Source: Odiellus spinosus (taxonomy: Eukaryota; Arthropoda; Arachnida; Opiliones; Phalangiidae). Taken from it: 64,000 nucleotides of DNA. The DNA lies in the NCBI GenBank assembly GCA_963920705.1, contig OY987228.1, positions 14,057,187 to 14,121,186 of the forward strand, written 5' to 3'. Made by a program: the position numbers and the translations under genes. Within the stretch, counting starts at the first letter, position 1, and every line of letters begins with the position of its first letter. This document shows, in pieces, positions 1 to 12,025 of the stretch. Under the pieces are notes generated by a model. That model worked only from the letters and a program-made list of their open reading frames with translations. It was not told where the DNA came from and ran no database searches.

Positions 1-3000
1 AAATATATATAAATATATATATATAATTAATTCATGGGAGATCGAAATCTAAGAAAATAAAATAAAAAAAAAACTAAATACTGTGAAGAAAAAAAAAGAT
101 AAAATAACCTTTGTTTTTATTTTTATATTTATCCTTTTTTATTATAAGTTTTTTGTTCTATCTTTCCATAACTACGCTACACTTGCCCTTTAATATTTAT
201 AACAAGATATATTAATGATTTCTTTTTAATTATGATTAAATTAAATTTCACTTTTTAAAATACATCTGTAGAGAGAGATTTGCCTATTTTGTACAGAAAA
301 AAAAACTTCACGAATGAAATATGGAAATACCTTTTTTTAAAAAGCCAAATTTGAAAAAAAAAAAATTATTAAGCTTTTATAACGAACGAAGTGCAATGTT
401 TCAAACTTTTAATCGTTTAAATTTCAAATATTAAATATAATTCTTAATTATTTTAAATTTCTAGGCAAATAAAAACGGTTTAAAAATAACTTAATTCCTG
501 ATTGATTTAATTTAATACACAGTATTTAAAATGAAATATCTTAATTTTCACTTCCATTTTTTTTAAGACTTTTAAACTATCCGTAAACTGTTTAAAATAA
601 AAAAATGAATTAAATTTCAAATTATCTTGCTTAGACATAAAATAAAGGATATAAAAAGAAAATTTGGAGGTATTATAAACGTATTTAGGCGCTACCTCCT
701 AAATAAAAAATTCTGGGTGCTGAAAAAAATCGTATTATAATTATTAAATGTTAATTTTTTGAAGCCCGCCCCCTTTTTCCCGTTAAAATATACACCACTG
801 TACTAAATTAAAGAAAGAAGAAAAAAGAATAAATTTTGCTAAAATTAGCCATCGATATTTTTAAAGAGGATTAAAAAAAAATTAAATTAAATATTAAAAC
901 AAAACATGACGCGTAAGCCCCCCGAGAGTCCTCTTTTTAAGTAAAAACCTAGTCAGTGTAAATAATTGTGTCGTAGTTTAACTCATTAATAAAAAGAAAG
1001 TGGTTTTTTTAGGCAAATTTGAAATTACAAAAAAAAAGCCTGGTTTAAAATATTAGAAAAACAAAAACACATATAAAAAGGTGCAGTCGGAGTAGTTTAC
1101 GTTGGTTATTTTGGTATGTGCTGTGATTATTATTATAATTAATTATTATTATTACTGTTTAAGTATAGTATAATTAACTTGAGATTTATTTATGCCAAAA
1201 GATTGAGGCGTAAAAAAATTTTAAAACTTTTTAAAATACGGTATAAAAAATAAAAACAAACAAAAACAAATCATATAAAAGGATTCTCAGTGTTTTTAGG
1301 TTTATTTTTTATTAATTATAAATAATTAAATATTGAAAGAATTAAACGATAAAGCAAAAATTTGAAATTTTATATAATAAAAAAAGTAGCTACCGTAAGA
1401 AAAAAAAAAATTAGATATAAACGTATGCTAAGCATTTAAATAAAATTTGTTTGTTTTCAACAACAACAAAACAATTTGTCTCGCGTAAACAAAAGTTTTA
1501 ATTAATATGGCTTTGTTATTGTATTTGGGAAAATTAACAAAGAACTGCTCATCGAAAAATAAGTCGTCCCCGTACTATAATCGTACCCCCGTTGTTTAAT
1601 TTAGAATTTATTGAAAAATTAACAAACAAGTAAAAAAAAAAAAATAGGTAAAGTTTTGAAGGAAAAAAAAAATGAAAATTAAACAACCATCTATGTTTGA
1701 ATGACGCAAAAAAAAATATTAAAAATAAAAAAAATTGTGTGCCTGGTTTTAAAGAAATGCGAGTTGAGGCCTTGTTGTAACTTTTGTAGATAAACAAACA
1801 AAACATAAATTGCATAGGTGTATTAATAACGTGAGAATAAGTGTGCATGAAATCCGAAACAAACAAAAAAAAGTTTGGTTTTTTTTTTCTCTGCAAATAT
1901 GAGGAAAATATTTCTATTAAAAACCAAACCAAGAATTATTTCTAATTAATTCTTGACAAACCAATAAATAACTAACAAACAAAAACGAAAAACAGAAGAC
2001 AATTCTAAATTAAAAATGAATCTAGAAAATATTTAATAAATTCAAAATTTGATTTAAGAAAAAAATGTACTTAAAAATAACAAATTTAGCTCCACACCTA
2101 CCCTAATACAGACGACCTGGGAAAAACAAAAACTATTTCATTTAATAACTAAAACAAAATTAAACCAATACAGTGAATTTTCCATAATTTTTGGGTTTAA
2201 AATTCCATCCTATATATTTTTCTTCCAAACTAACAAAATATTTCTCATTATTTACTGGAATTTAAGACCGCAAACAAACATTTGCTTTTTTTTTGTATAG
2301 TGAAACATGGTTTAAAAGACTCTAAAACTCTTTTTAACTAATCTAAAACTTATATTAAATGAAAAACCAAACAAAAAAAATATTGACATACGAAAATTAA
2401 TAAACGCGTTATAAAAAAAAAAAGTGTTCGCGACACTATGGTGAAAACATGAACTAGCTTTTATTTCTTTGTGCCACAGTTTAAAAAGAAAAAAAAACAA
2501 GAACTGCGTATTATTCATACTATTGCATTTTGTATAAGACTATAAAGAAACTAAACATTTGCGAGTGGGGGGATGAAAAACGTAAAAAAACAAAACAAAA
2601 AACAAATACAAACTTTTACCCCCTCACCGAAATACCCCCTAATACTTCCCCATTTAAATAAAAAAGAAAACTAAGCTCTCCTCTCGCAAGAAAAGTTAAT
2701 ATTATTATTATAACGATAAAGAAACCATTTGATTTGGGACAAATGTTTATAAAAAATTAAAAAAAAAAAATAAAATAAAAACACAAGGAAAAAATCTACC
2801 AGTGTGTGATTGTAAGGAACAATATTTCTCAGAAAACAAAACAAAAAAACTGCGTTTTTGACTTTATGAAATAAAGGTACACTGGGAGGATAAATAAAAT
2901 TGTAAGAAGATGAAACAAATTTGAAAAAAAAAGGGATGTACTGGTCAAAATTTTTTAAGTGGCATCAACACCTTGGAAAACAAAAAAAAACAAAAAAAAA

Positions 3001-3190
3001 ACAAAAAAAAAAACAAATACAAAACAAACAAAAAATCCGAAAATAAATATTCGGTTTGTTGCTACTGCTAAGTCGTTTCTCCAAACAGTTTTACGGCTCC
3101 CAGTTTTTTTGGGAATAAAATTATTACATATAAAATATGGGTTTGTGTATTTTTCTTGTTCACATAACTATTTTCTGTGCGTAAGGAAAG
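1..3190. other. A-rich non-coding region
   Basis: No convincing gene. The plus strand is very rich in A runs and CAAAA-type motifs, with few matching T runs between about 1 and 3 kb. The open frames on the minus strand here are Phe/Leu/Lys-rich by-products of homopolymers. It could be a long 3' UTR or intergenic simple sequence; nothing in the sequence decides this. Confidence 0.6.
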
Positions 3191-3501
3191 ATAATTTTAA
3201 AGGGGCAAATTTCAGAGCAGATAGCACCTTCAAACATGTAGAATATGGACCACTTTGATATCAAGTATTTGCAACAATAAATATGGTTCTTACATTTAAT
3301 AACTTATAAAAAAATACTTTGTTTGCTTAGGATTCACAAATTTTTGGTTACCATGTTTATCTATATATCTAAATTTTTCATTCGTATAACCCTTTTAATC
3401 ATTTTTATGGGAATATAATCTGCAATTTAAAGGTCCTATCTGCTCTAGAATTTGCCCCCTGAAAAACATCTGCCCTTATGCACACAGCCTGGCATTGATG
3501 G
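3190..3501. repeat. Two decayed end fragments of the TTAA-flanked MITE
   Basis: A minus-strand end of the MITE family seen at 13377-13532 lies at about 3190-3231 (GGGGCAAATTTC then GAGCAGATAG). A plus-strand end starts at 3431 right after TTAA and runs to about 3501, including CTTATGCACACAGCCT. They are separated by unrelated sequence and probably represent two decayed copies. Confidence 0.5.
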
Positions 3502-4348
3502 TTTTTCCCCTTTCGAAGCAGAGAAATACTCCCCTTTCCGTCGAGTCACGTGATAATTGAGAGCCAATCAATTTGGATCTTTTAAAGACAGGGTCGTGGT
3601 CCTGGAATCGCGCGGTTATTTGAAGCCTTGGTTGAAATTTAATTTGTTTAAGTTGTTACTTGGATTAGAGTTTAATTTGTTTAGTGAAACTCGTGGAAAA
3701 CAATGGGAACTTTTTGAAGTAGGCCGGGTCGTATTATTGCAACAAGCTGTAAGTATTACGCTATTAAAACTAGGAGTCTTTGCTAAGCCTAACGCGATGC
3801 TATAATTCCTTACCAAGGGAAGAAAATATTAAATATATCTTTCGTTCACTCTGTTTTTGTGTACATTGGGTGAACCCACCCAAAAGGTCTTTAATTTTAT
3901 TTTTACGGAAAACAATAGTTTTTTTGTCGAGCTATAACAATTTCTTCTGAAGCAGTCGTGATTTAGGAATTCAATCGTTAACGACAGTCATTTTTATTAT
4001 TATTAAATCTCGTGCTAAATAGGTTTTGCTTCTATGCCTAAATATATGTGATATCATAAACGATGGCCAGCATGATTTTTTAAACTAGCGGCGAGAAATA
4101 ATATCGGCTTCAGCTTCTCGCCTTTACTCGTTTTCGCTGGTATATGGAAAGGCACCTTTAGTTTAGGATTTTCTGATCACCCACCATTCAGAGTGTAGTA
4201 AATATTTATGCGTTATTCCACTTGTTCGGAAGAAGTCACTGAACCTTGCCGGAAGTCTCAGAAAAGGGTGAAGTTGGATTCCCATGTTATTTTTATGCAA
4301 ATTTTTAGACTCCTCCCATTACTTCCTCTCTCAGCTCCTCCCACATGT
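3502..4348. other. Intergenic, nothing recognised
   Basis: No supported gene. Short overlapping frames at 3557-3816 on both strands show no recognisable domain. Confidence 0.5.
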
Positions 4349-4586
4349 GTTTAGTCATAGCCTCCTCGATCACGCGCTTCGGCTGCGCTCGCGCTATAGA
4401 AGCCCCGGCAATCGGCCGAAAATCGCGAATAAATGAATTCTCGAGATTTACAAAACTCCCCCAAACTGATGCACGTCTCAAAGGGGGGAAACTGACAAAA
4501 TTTGAAGGGTTTTGCCCTTTTCGGATCTTTAATGATTTTTAAAAGCCACAATTAAAATATATGTTTTCCAAATTAGTTTATTTTAT

Positions 4587-4966
4587 CTCCCTAACCAGGT
4601 TTCATAATTTTAGGGTGATTAGTTTTTAAGTAAAAAATTAAATATCAACGTAAGATTGTAGCGTGTGCAAAGCTTTACCGCGTACAATTTGGTGCTTCAA
4701 TCATTAACTCTGGTAAGTTTTGAAATTTTGGGAGAGAAGTTTTCCTGCCATTTTCCAAATGCCATACATAGGTATTTAACTATAATGATAATAGATTAGT
4801 GTTAAATCTACTCTCGTTATAGTTAAATAACTATGTATGGCGTTTTGAAAACGGCAAAAAAACTTCTCTCCCAAAATTTCACAACTTACACGCTACCACC
4901 TCACATTGATAATTAATTTTTAATTTAAATTTATCACCCTAAAATTACGAAATCTGGTTAGGGAAA
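4587..4966. mobile_element. Nested inverted-repeat MITE
   Basis: Two long arms (about 4587-4795 and 4805-4966) are imperfect reverse complements. Each starts with CCCTAACCAG and carries ATTTTAGGGTGAT, TTTTGGGAGAGAAGTTTT and GCCATACATA in the same order. The structure is a foldback element inside the larger transposon. No coding capacity. Confidence 0.8.
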
Positions 4967-5385
4967 TATTTCGCCTTACAACCCTAGATTAGATTAAATA
5001 ACTAGGTTTGGAAAAAATGTTGTTCGGGGCAATCTAATATTGGTATAAATATATTTTTTACAACATATTGATACTACTACTATCTGATCATAGGTTAAGA
5101 TGGTGGTGAATGTTTTAAATTTAAAGAGAATCTCAAATTATTTGGGGACTCTCATTTCACAATGCTATTGTTTACGAAAATATTAAGGGATTTCTTACAA
5201 GTTAGTGTACAAGAATGTGATGTACTACTAGGAAATAAATACCCATCATAGAGGTCTCAAATTTTTTAGACAACTGTATCCTACGAAAAGACAAGACCGC
5301 CGTATTTAGATTTTCGCGCCGAAACAGGGAAGAGTGGTTTGAAAACAGAGTTGTCCCGAATAGACGATAATTCCGACTATGTCTC

Positions 5386-5577
5386 AACCTTGAAAAAATG
5401 TCCCATCTTCCGTATAAACGGGTTCTATATAACGGCTCTTTTTGTTAGTTTCAAGGCTGGAAAAAGTATAGAAAATCCTATACTTTGTACCAGCCTTGAA
5501 AAAAGGGACCATCTTCAATACAAACGGGTGCTTTTTAACAGTTCTTTTATTCGTTTCCAAAGATAATTTTATAATAA
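5386..5577 (+). repeat. Dimeric CCTTGAAAAAAGG repeat, copy 1
   Basis: Two diverged half-units of about 100 bp each run CCTTGAAAAAA...ACATCTTC...AAACGG...GCTCTTTTTGTT...TTCCAAGG. The same dimer occurs inverted at 15737-15940 and, interrupted by a MITE, at 26999-27376. Function unknown; probably a dispersed mobile repeat. Confidence 0.7.
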
Positions 5578-6559
5578 GGCCTATTACCCGGCTTCAAAAT
5601 TTAGTAATTTCTCTTTCTTATCAATTCTCACAATTGCAACCTTATTAATTTTAACACTTGTTTTTGAGTAAAATAGTATATTGTCAAAGAATAAAAATCA
5701 AATCAGAGGGTGAAATTAGAATATAAGTTTATAAATAACATCTACAGCGTGACTGCAGTGCCTGTGTTAATGGATCAAGGCTTTAGATTTAAAAAGAACC
5801 CCGCGCAATAGGTGAAAACCGCAAAAAACTCCGTCAGTAAAGAAAAATAATAGGTTCGCTAGTTTCAACAATTATTAACGCCAAATCTGTAATTCTCAAA
5901 GGCTTGGAATTAATTTGTAAATTATCCGTACATACTTAATTAAATGTGGTTAAAAAATCAGGAAGCTGGAGCGTAAATTTAAAACTTTAGACAAGATTTT
6001 GTTTCTCCCCTCGACTTTTCCCCCCTACATTTTAGTGCTTTTTCGCGCCGTCTTTTGGGGGAGTTTTAATTTCCCATTTATTCTCTCAAACACATGTTAA
6101 TTTTTTTCTTTGCCGGGGCTTCTATAGCGCGAGCGCAGCCGAAGCGCGTGATCGAGGAGGCTATGGTTTAGTTAAGGCCTTTGACACAAGCGGTCGCCAC
6201 CTGTCCTGCAGCAGCCAGTGAACCCGTACTCCTATATGGCAATTGGCAAAGCCTCAAAGGGCAAATTGTGCTGTCTGCTACTATGAACCCGGTTAAAAAT
6301 TAGGCCTAATGTTGGTTTCGATCGCTGCTGCTCAAAAAACACGGTTCTAGTTTCGGTTTGTGGATATAATTAAGGCTTTTGCGTAGCTTGTAAGTTATTA
6401 TAATTATTACTAGGGTTATTACGATAATTTTCGTAATTATATCATATTTTCTTCGAGATTGTGAAAGAAGCTCATAGGAGGTCTACCCCCTTGCATATTG
6501 GTTTGTGAGCCTTCATGCAGTAATTTTCGAAATATTTATATTCCAACGCTCAAATTTAA

Positions 6560-6793
6560 ATGGCTGGATGGAAACTAGAAGTCTTTCGTATGTCACTGTA
6601 TATGGTTTTTCCAGTGGCAATATTTTATTATTTCAATCAACCGCAGTACTTTGAATCGTGGGTTACAAAAATGAAAAGAGAAATGTATCCAAGAGAGGAT
6701 CATCCGGGTAAAAAGACAATGGACTTATTTATTAGTGATTATAAGAAGAAACAAAGTGTTGAATTAAAAGCGCAGTTAGAAAAGGAGCCCTAA
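6560..6793 (+). CDS. PET100: PET100 homologue, cytochrome c oxidase assembly factor
   Basis: A 77-residue single-exon frame, close to the size of animal PET100 (about 73). The N-terminus MAGWKLEVFRMSLYMVFPVA matches the family pattern of a short lead, KLE(V/I)FRM, then one hydrophobic membrane segment (about residues 9-27). The family's NQPQYFE-like stretch, a basic KREMYP motif and a charged C-terminal helix (KKKQSVELKAQLEKEP) follow. In other eukaryotes PET100 sits in the mitochondrial inner membrane and helps assemble complex IV. The first ATG is used, with G at +4. A polyadenylation signal AATAAA lies 68 nt after the stop. Recognition is by sequence pattern only, but the N-terminal half is distinctive. 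Confidence 0.9.
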   Translation: MAGWKLEVFRMSLYMVFPVAIFYYFNQPQYFESWVTKMKREMYPREDHPGKKTMDLFISDYKKKQSVELKAQLEKEP

Positions 6794-6860
6794 TATATAG
6801 GAATTATTGTGTTATTACATCTGTGGAGAATCTTAGAGAAAAAAATGTTAGGTTTTTGTT

Positions 6861-6866
6861 AATAAA
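6861..6866 (+). terminator. Candidate polyadenylation signal of PET100
   Basis: AATAAA 68 nt downstream of the PET100 stop codon, the first such hexamer on that strand. Confidence 0.5.
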
Positions 6867-7376
6867 TTGCTTAATTTCTAGTATTGTAGTCTTTTTTTTT
6901 TTTATCAAAGGAAATATGTGAATCAGGGATTCAGGGGTTGTCAAATCGATTGACCTGTTCATCACGAGCTTTCCAAAGCTGATCATGAAGAGTATCGTAT
7001 GTGTGAAATGAGTGTGGTGCCAAAATACGAAGCAGGGATCATTTATATTTCAATAGAGTAGTATCATTCGAGGGGGAATAAACGTCACGGTTGTTCTAGC
7101 CATTGAATGGTGCTCATTTTGCCTCCAGACTCCCGCTGCGCTTATCTTCAGCCCATATTAAATTTTGCCTGCAAAATGGAAGGTTAGGTTTCATACCCCC
7201 CTCTTATTGTGCCAAAATCTGCCGATATTAATTTATACCTGATTAATTGGAGTCCAATTAGAATATCATTGGACTCCAATTGTGCAAAAAAATAAAATTG
7301 ATTTTATTATAAACATGTGGAGGTATAAAATTATTTTACAATCGAAAGATAAAATAAGGTGAAATTATAGTTACTA

Positions 7377-7578
7377 TACATAGTTTTCAGTAAAGGGGTA
7401 AAATAAAATTCCACCCCTCTTACCCAGCTTTGCTTTCATTGCCAGGTTGCCAGAAGCTTGTGAGTGCAGTTCAGAACAGATCAGTTTCAAAACTGCACTG
7501 CTAGCCTTTCCCTCTGCACTCACAAGTGGTTGGCAACACGGGGGAACGGCACTTACCCCCTTTAGTGAAAACTATGTA
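7377..7578 (+). mobile_element. TA-flanked MITE, copy 1 (complete)
   Basis: Element 7379-7576, with TA on each side. Ends are inverted repeats: CATAGTTTTCAGTAAAGGGG on the left and the reverse complement of CCCCCTTTAGTGAAAACTATG on the right. Related copies lie at 28993-29191 (minus), 31459-31605 and 59476-59653. TA target site and CA...TG ends suggest a Tc1/mariner-derived MITE. No coding capacity. Confidence 0.8.
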
Positions 7579-7579
7579 T

Positions 7580-9060
7580 GGTTTTTCCTAGAGCTAAGTC
7601 AACGAAAATTGAAATCTCAAAGTCTATCGCTAGGAATATTGAAATCATAGTCGATCACCATTGCAAAATTTCTGATTGACTATATTGAGGTGCTGATTCG
7701 AGCATGAGTAGTTAAAATATAATTGTTATAAGTTTTTAAAACCGCTGAAAGTTTAAAAAATTGTGAAACTTATTTATATTTAATTTCTTATATGTTAATT
7801 TATGCTCGAGTTTAAAAACCAAAATTTCCAAAAACATAATATGTATAATTTGGGCTCCAAATCAATACAGAACAATATTCCTCACTAAAGCCGTGTTCAC
7901 AGAGACTTTGAAATCATTTTGGAAAGGTCAGATTGTAATATTTTAGGGTCAGCTGTAAACAACCTTTGTCAAAAAATAAATTTGCTTAAAAATAATTTAT
8001 GAAACTAAGAATATGGAGGCAAAGCTATACTAAACCCATATAGATTTATGAAAAAGCATATTATCAAACTGGTACAATAAAATCCGAAACTGTTTGCCAT
8101 TAAGGCAAATTCCATAGGGAATTATCCCCAATTCCATAGGGAATTATCCCCAAAACCAGTAGTTTCTTCAAATGACCCTCGAAAATGACCATGAGCTGAC
8201 ACTCTGTACAGGGTAGGCGTCAATATTCTAAAACTGTCATTCTTTGGCCCCTCTAATAGTTCCTCCAAGATATTATCCATTTTCCACCCCCCCCCCCCCG
8301 TTTATGAAAATTATTTAGGGTATAATATGCATATTGTAAAACATTTCCACTACTCCATGAATATTCTATCGTTAAGTAATTGACCCAAAATGTAATAAGA
8401 TACAATTCGTATAAATATAACGTGCTAATCGGTAGTCATTGAGAATGTCACGGTTACGTCTTCGTAATCTCATATTTCTCAACAAGTGTGGGTGTCCTAA
8501 ATGTGTCAAATTCGTAATTATAACTTCAATAATAAAAACAATTAAGTGTCAGCGCGTGGAACAGAGAGGTAGGTATTTGTCCTTGTTTTTTGGCATCGAA
8601 GCTGTTATACCAGGGTGGGAAATAAATGCTTGGGGGACTACTGGTGTTGTGGCCAGTTAAATTTTTCTAAGTTTTTTCCTTTGAGAATTTAACTTAAAAA
8701 ATATAATATTGATATTGAACTGAATAAAATTCTCTGTTCTTCACTTTTAAGACTTATTTCCTAGGATAAATATTCTGACTGGTCAATGTCCAGCTTTTTA
8801 ATGAAACTTCTTGGCTCTACTGGTCAAATGGCCAATTTAAAAAATATCCTTATTTACCAGCCTGTGTTACACCCCATATTTAAATGGGTTGCATTCAGTT
8901 TTCTTAGCCGAATCTAGAAAGTTTTCAATAACGCGCACATCTAGTTAAATATAGGCATAGATCAGGGGAGGGGGCTATTCTGTAAGTTTTTTCAACAACT
9001 AATTCCTTGTCGAAATCGACTTCGAGAAATCATTCGGACAAAAAGCCAAACTATCTTTGG
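7580..9060. other. Intergenic with fragments of dispersed repeats
   Basis: No supported gene. It holds a repeat at about 7850-7925 shared with 16795-16915 (AAAGCCGTGTTCACAGAGAC-type), a short duplication at 8108-8151 and a poly-C tract near 8287-8300. Confidence 0.5.
8108..8151 (+). repeat. 22-bp direct duplication
   Basis: Two adjacent copies of AATTCCATAGGGAATTATCC, each followed by CC. The core is itself partly palindromic (ATTCC...GGAAT). Confidence 0.75.
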
Positions 9061-9329
9061 AGTTGTTTAGGCTAGCCTATTGTTTCCCGCCTTTTTTAAA
9101 GTCAAGGACGTTAGAAGACGCGCCTTTAGCGCTTAGAAAGGTAGAAAAATGCAAGGTTAGAATTATTTATACCATTACGTATCTGAGATAACTGGTACAA
9201 TATTTTTATTTCAAACGATCGAATTCAGGGTCGAATTTCTATCTCTTATTACCATGAAATTAGTAATTATTGTACAGTCGAGGAACAAGTCATAAATTAT
9301 TTTATAGCCATATCAATTACGGTGGCGCC

Positions 9330-9337
9330 TATATAAG
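9330..9337 (+). promoter_or_regulatory. TATA box of CAP gene 1
   Basis: TATATAAG within GGCGCCTATATAAGAGTGC, about 43 nt before the ATG. The same block precedes CAP gene 2, and a shortened form (GCGCCTATATA) precedes CAP gene 3. Confidence 0.7.
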
Positions 9338-9379
9338 AGTGCAATACCGGTTAACATCGCAAACAAACCGTTGTAAGTC

Positions 9380-11951
9380 ATGAATATTATTATTAGCCTT
9401 TTGGGGTCTTCTTTGTTTTTGGCCATCGTTTGGGCCACTTGCGACGATCCGGATGAATTCACATCGATTCCATATCAACCGTCTAATCCGCAACAAGACC
9501 AAAAGACCGTGGTTCAAGAGCACAATAAGTACAGGTTATGTATCTATTTTAGTAATATGTATTAATGTATAGTTCTTGATTATTGTAGGGTATTAAGGAA
9601 TATAAAGATTTAGGCCCAATCTGCTCTGAAATTTGCCCCTTTAAAATGTTTTTTTCCTTATGCACACAGCCTAGCTTTGAATGTGCAAGTTGTTATGGTC
9701 AACGTCGTCTGCTAAGCTAAAAAAAAAAAAAATACGACTTTAAGGATTATTTAAAAATCACAGATAGTCCCTTTATAGCCAAGAAAGGGATAGTCTCATG
9801 ATTTTTATTTTTACAGACAGCTAGTTGCCAATGGGCAAGCCCAAGGCGAGGATGGATTTCTCCCTCCTGCTACTAATATGAAAAACATTGTAAGCATATC
9901 TTCTTGATAATATTTAAACGTCCGAGTTGGCAACGTGAACAAAGCCAGGATCCCTGTATTGCCAAGTTAATAAATTTCAGCGAAAACGCGTAGAATATAG
10001 CTTCACGTGCGCTACCCATTCGAGTTCGAATTCGTTTTATGGAACGCTATGATTCAGTTTCTCATGATTTCTGAAATCATAAGCTTTTTACGGTTACTGA
10101 TTGAATTTGTGTAGCATTTCAAGAAAGATCGTTAAAAACCAAAAATTCCCGACAGTTTACGTTATCATTATGGTCGCGTAACTGTTATAGATCCAACAGT
10201 TGACTCTCGCTCATTCTTGCACGTGATGATTGCCTTCGCGCGGTCTCTTTAGCGAAAGTACTTGAAGTAGACAGGCAAACTGACTCGATTTGGGCATTGT
10301 CAAATTGATCTCACGTCAAGCTCGCGAATTAAGAACCAAATTGTTAAACATGGCGTAGGTCTCTTTGGGTTTGAAGCAAAAAACGCAAATCCTCGTAAAA
10401 TTTAAAGGTAAACCAGCGCTACCTTTTGATTGTACAAAGTTTTGCTTTTTTTGCGTTAAACGCAAATACGCCTTGATTATGAATTTGCTTCTTAATCTTT
10501 AGATTTCGAACTAGACCTTCGAAAAAAATAGTGGCAGCATCACTTTAAATTACGGTAGCGTTAAAACATCTTGATTTATAAGGGTGCTAAAATTTCTCTT
10601 GTTGACGTATTGACGAAAGTAACCTTGGGAGAAAGACTATAATAAATCCTTCGTACAACGCGTGCGTATGCGTCAACTTCAAGTGTTACCTTTGTTCAAC
10701 AGCAGTTTAAAATCGAGCAAAAACTGAGGCCGTGAGATTAATTGGCAATGCTAAACTTCATAGTGATGATAAGGTTTGATTTAACTTTTGTCATCCGCTT
10801 TGTAACTGTGTATACCTTGAACTAAAATGCGACTCTGACCTTGATAACCTTGAGTTAAATTCTGCGTAGAAACCTTGGCAATGATAGGTGATGGTTAAGC
10901 CATGATATTAATAGATTTTGACTCGTAAATACTTAAGTATATTTGTGAACAAAGAACTCTTTTAATCGGGTAATAGAAATGGAATGACGCTTTAGCCGAA
11001 AAATCGCAAGAGCTAGCCAGAAGGTGTCTTTTCGAACACGTAATACCTACTGGTAAGAAGATTTTTATGTTCTTTCGCGTCTTAATTTTTACCCCGGGTC
11101 ATTCTTAAACCTTTAATTATAAATTAATCATATATTTCATAGTGCCTGGCTTTGATGGAGTGGGACAAAACTTGTACATCGAATATTCATCGGATCCGAT
11201 AAACAAAGAATGTAATTACACCGAAGCCATTAAAAGCTGGTATGACGAAATTAAGCTTTACTACAACAGTCAGAGAGAACCTTTTACTTTTACCGATGAC
11301 ACTGGACACTTTACTCAAGTAAGCTACGATCGTTTAAAACAATGACAAGAAGCGATAGAAATCCTCAGCTGAAGATAAAATGCCAAATACTAATATATTT
11401 CATATTTTTAAAATCTCTAAAACATCCATCCTAATAAAAGTATATGTAGATTTGCAAGAACTCAGCATTAGCCTCTGGTACCATCCATCCTCGCGTACTT
11501 TGTTAGAAAATTCGTCGGCTAGTCACTTTCTCACACTTCTAAAACGTACTCTAGCGTTTCATTTTTCTCCTGAAGCTAATTCCCTGAGCTAGGCCTTCTT
11601 GTTTCGCATTTTACTATAATTGAAACTTTCACGAATCTATATCAAGTGCTAGGATGGATTTAGAATATTTGGGCTCCCATGTTCTTAGATACATAAATGA
11701 GTTCTTGACATTTGCTTAAATCTACACTTTACAGGTCGTTTGGGCCGATACCACGGATGTAGGATGCGCCTGCCAAAACTTCAAACAGAATTATGATGAA
11801 GACATGCCCTACGCCCAAATTGTCGTTTGCGATTACGGACCAGCGTAAGAATAAATTATTAAACGATTACAACTATTATTATTGGTAATAATTTAAATAT
11901 TTTTAACGCAGAGGTAATATTGAGGATGGAGCGATGTACAAAACGGTGTAA
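9380..11951 (+). CDS. Secreted CAP-superfamily (antigen 5-like) protein, gene 1
   Basis: Six coding exons: 9380-9534, 9817-9889, 10977-11052, 11143-11318, 11735-11844, 11912-11951. All have GT-AG borders, phases agree and no stop interrupts; product about 209 residues. Residues 1-19 form a signal peptide ending AIVWA. The CAP domain follows: HNKYR (48-52), WNDALA (78-83), FEH (95-97), VGQNLY (108-113), SWYDE (133-137), the signature GHFTQVVW (156-163) and CDYGPAGN (192-199). Six cysteines lie in the mature region. His97, Glu137 and His157 of the CAP tetrad are present, but the usual Glu of GENxY is Gln110. The protein stops soon after CAP motif 2, without the cysteine-bearing tail of many antigen-5 proteins. 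Secreted and extracellular; ligand or activity unknown. CAP proteins occur in venoms, saliva and ordinary tissues, so a venom role is not implied. Confidence 0.9.
9613..9775 (+). mobile_element. TTAA-type MITE in intron 1 of CAP gene 1 (decayed)
   Basis: Matches 13377-13532 through AATCTGCTCTGAAATTTGCC at the left and CAGATAGTCCCTTTA at the right, with the TTAA flanks decayed. It sits at the same place as the copy in CAP gene 2, so insertion came before the gene duplication. Confidence 0.8.
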
Positions 11952-12019
11952 CAACGCTTTTTTTCACGGAAGTGGGCATCAATATAGGGAAAACTAAAAT
12001 TGCATTCCAAAAAATTATA

Positions 12020-12025
12020 AATAAA
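12020..12025 (+). terminator. Candidate polyadenylation signal of CAP gene 1
   Basis: AATAAA 69 nt after the stop codon. Confidence 0.5.

Larger units (their letters stand above)
4349..6172. mobile_element. Non-autonomous DNA transposon with perfect 56-bp TIRs
   Basis: The element proper is 4356-6165. Its left 56 bases (4356-4411) and the reverse complement of its right 56 bases (6110-6165) are identical, beginning CATAGCCTCCTCGATCACGC. It is flanked on both sides by the same 7 bases, GTTTAGT (4349-4355 and 6166-6172). No transposase frame is present, so it is non-autonomous. It contains another inverted-repeat element (4587-4966) and a dimeric repeat (5386-5577). The CA...TG ends with a 7-bp duplication would fit P-like or hAT-like elements, but superfamily is unresolved. 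Undecayed ends suggest recent activity. Confidence 0.88.

Noticed and set aside
8100..8160. Possible CRISPR-like direct repeat
   Set aside because: Only two adjacent copies with no spacers in a eukaryotic sequence.
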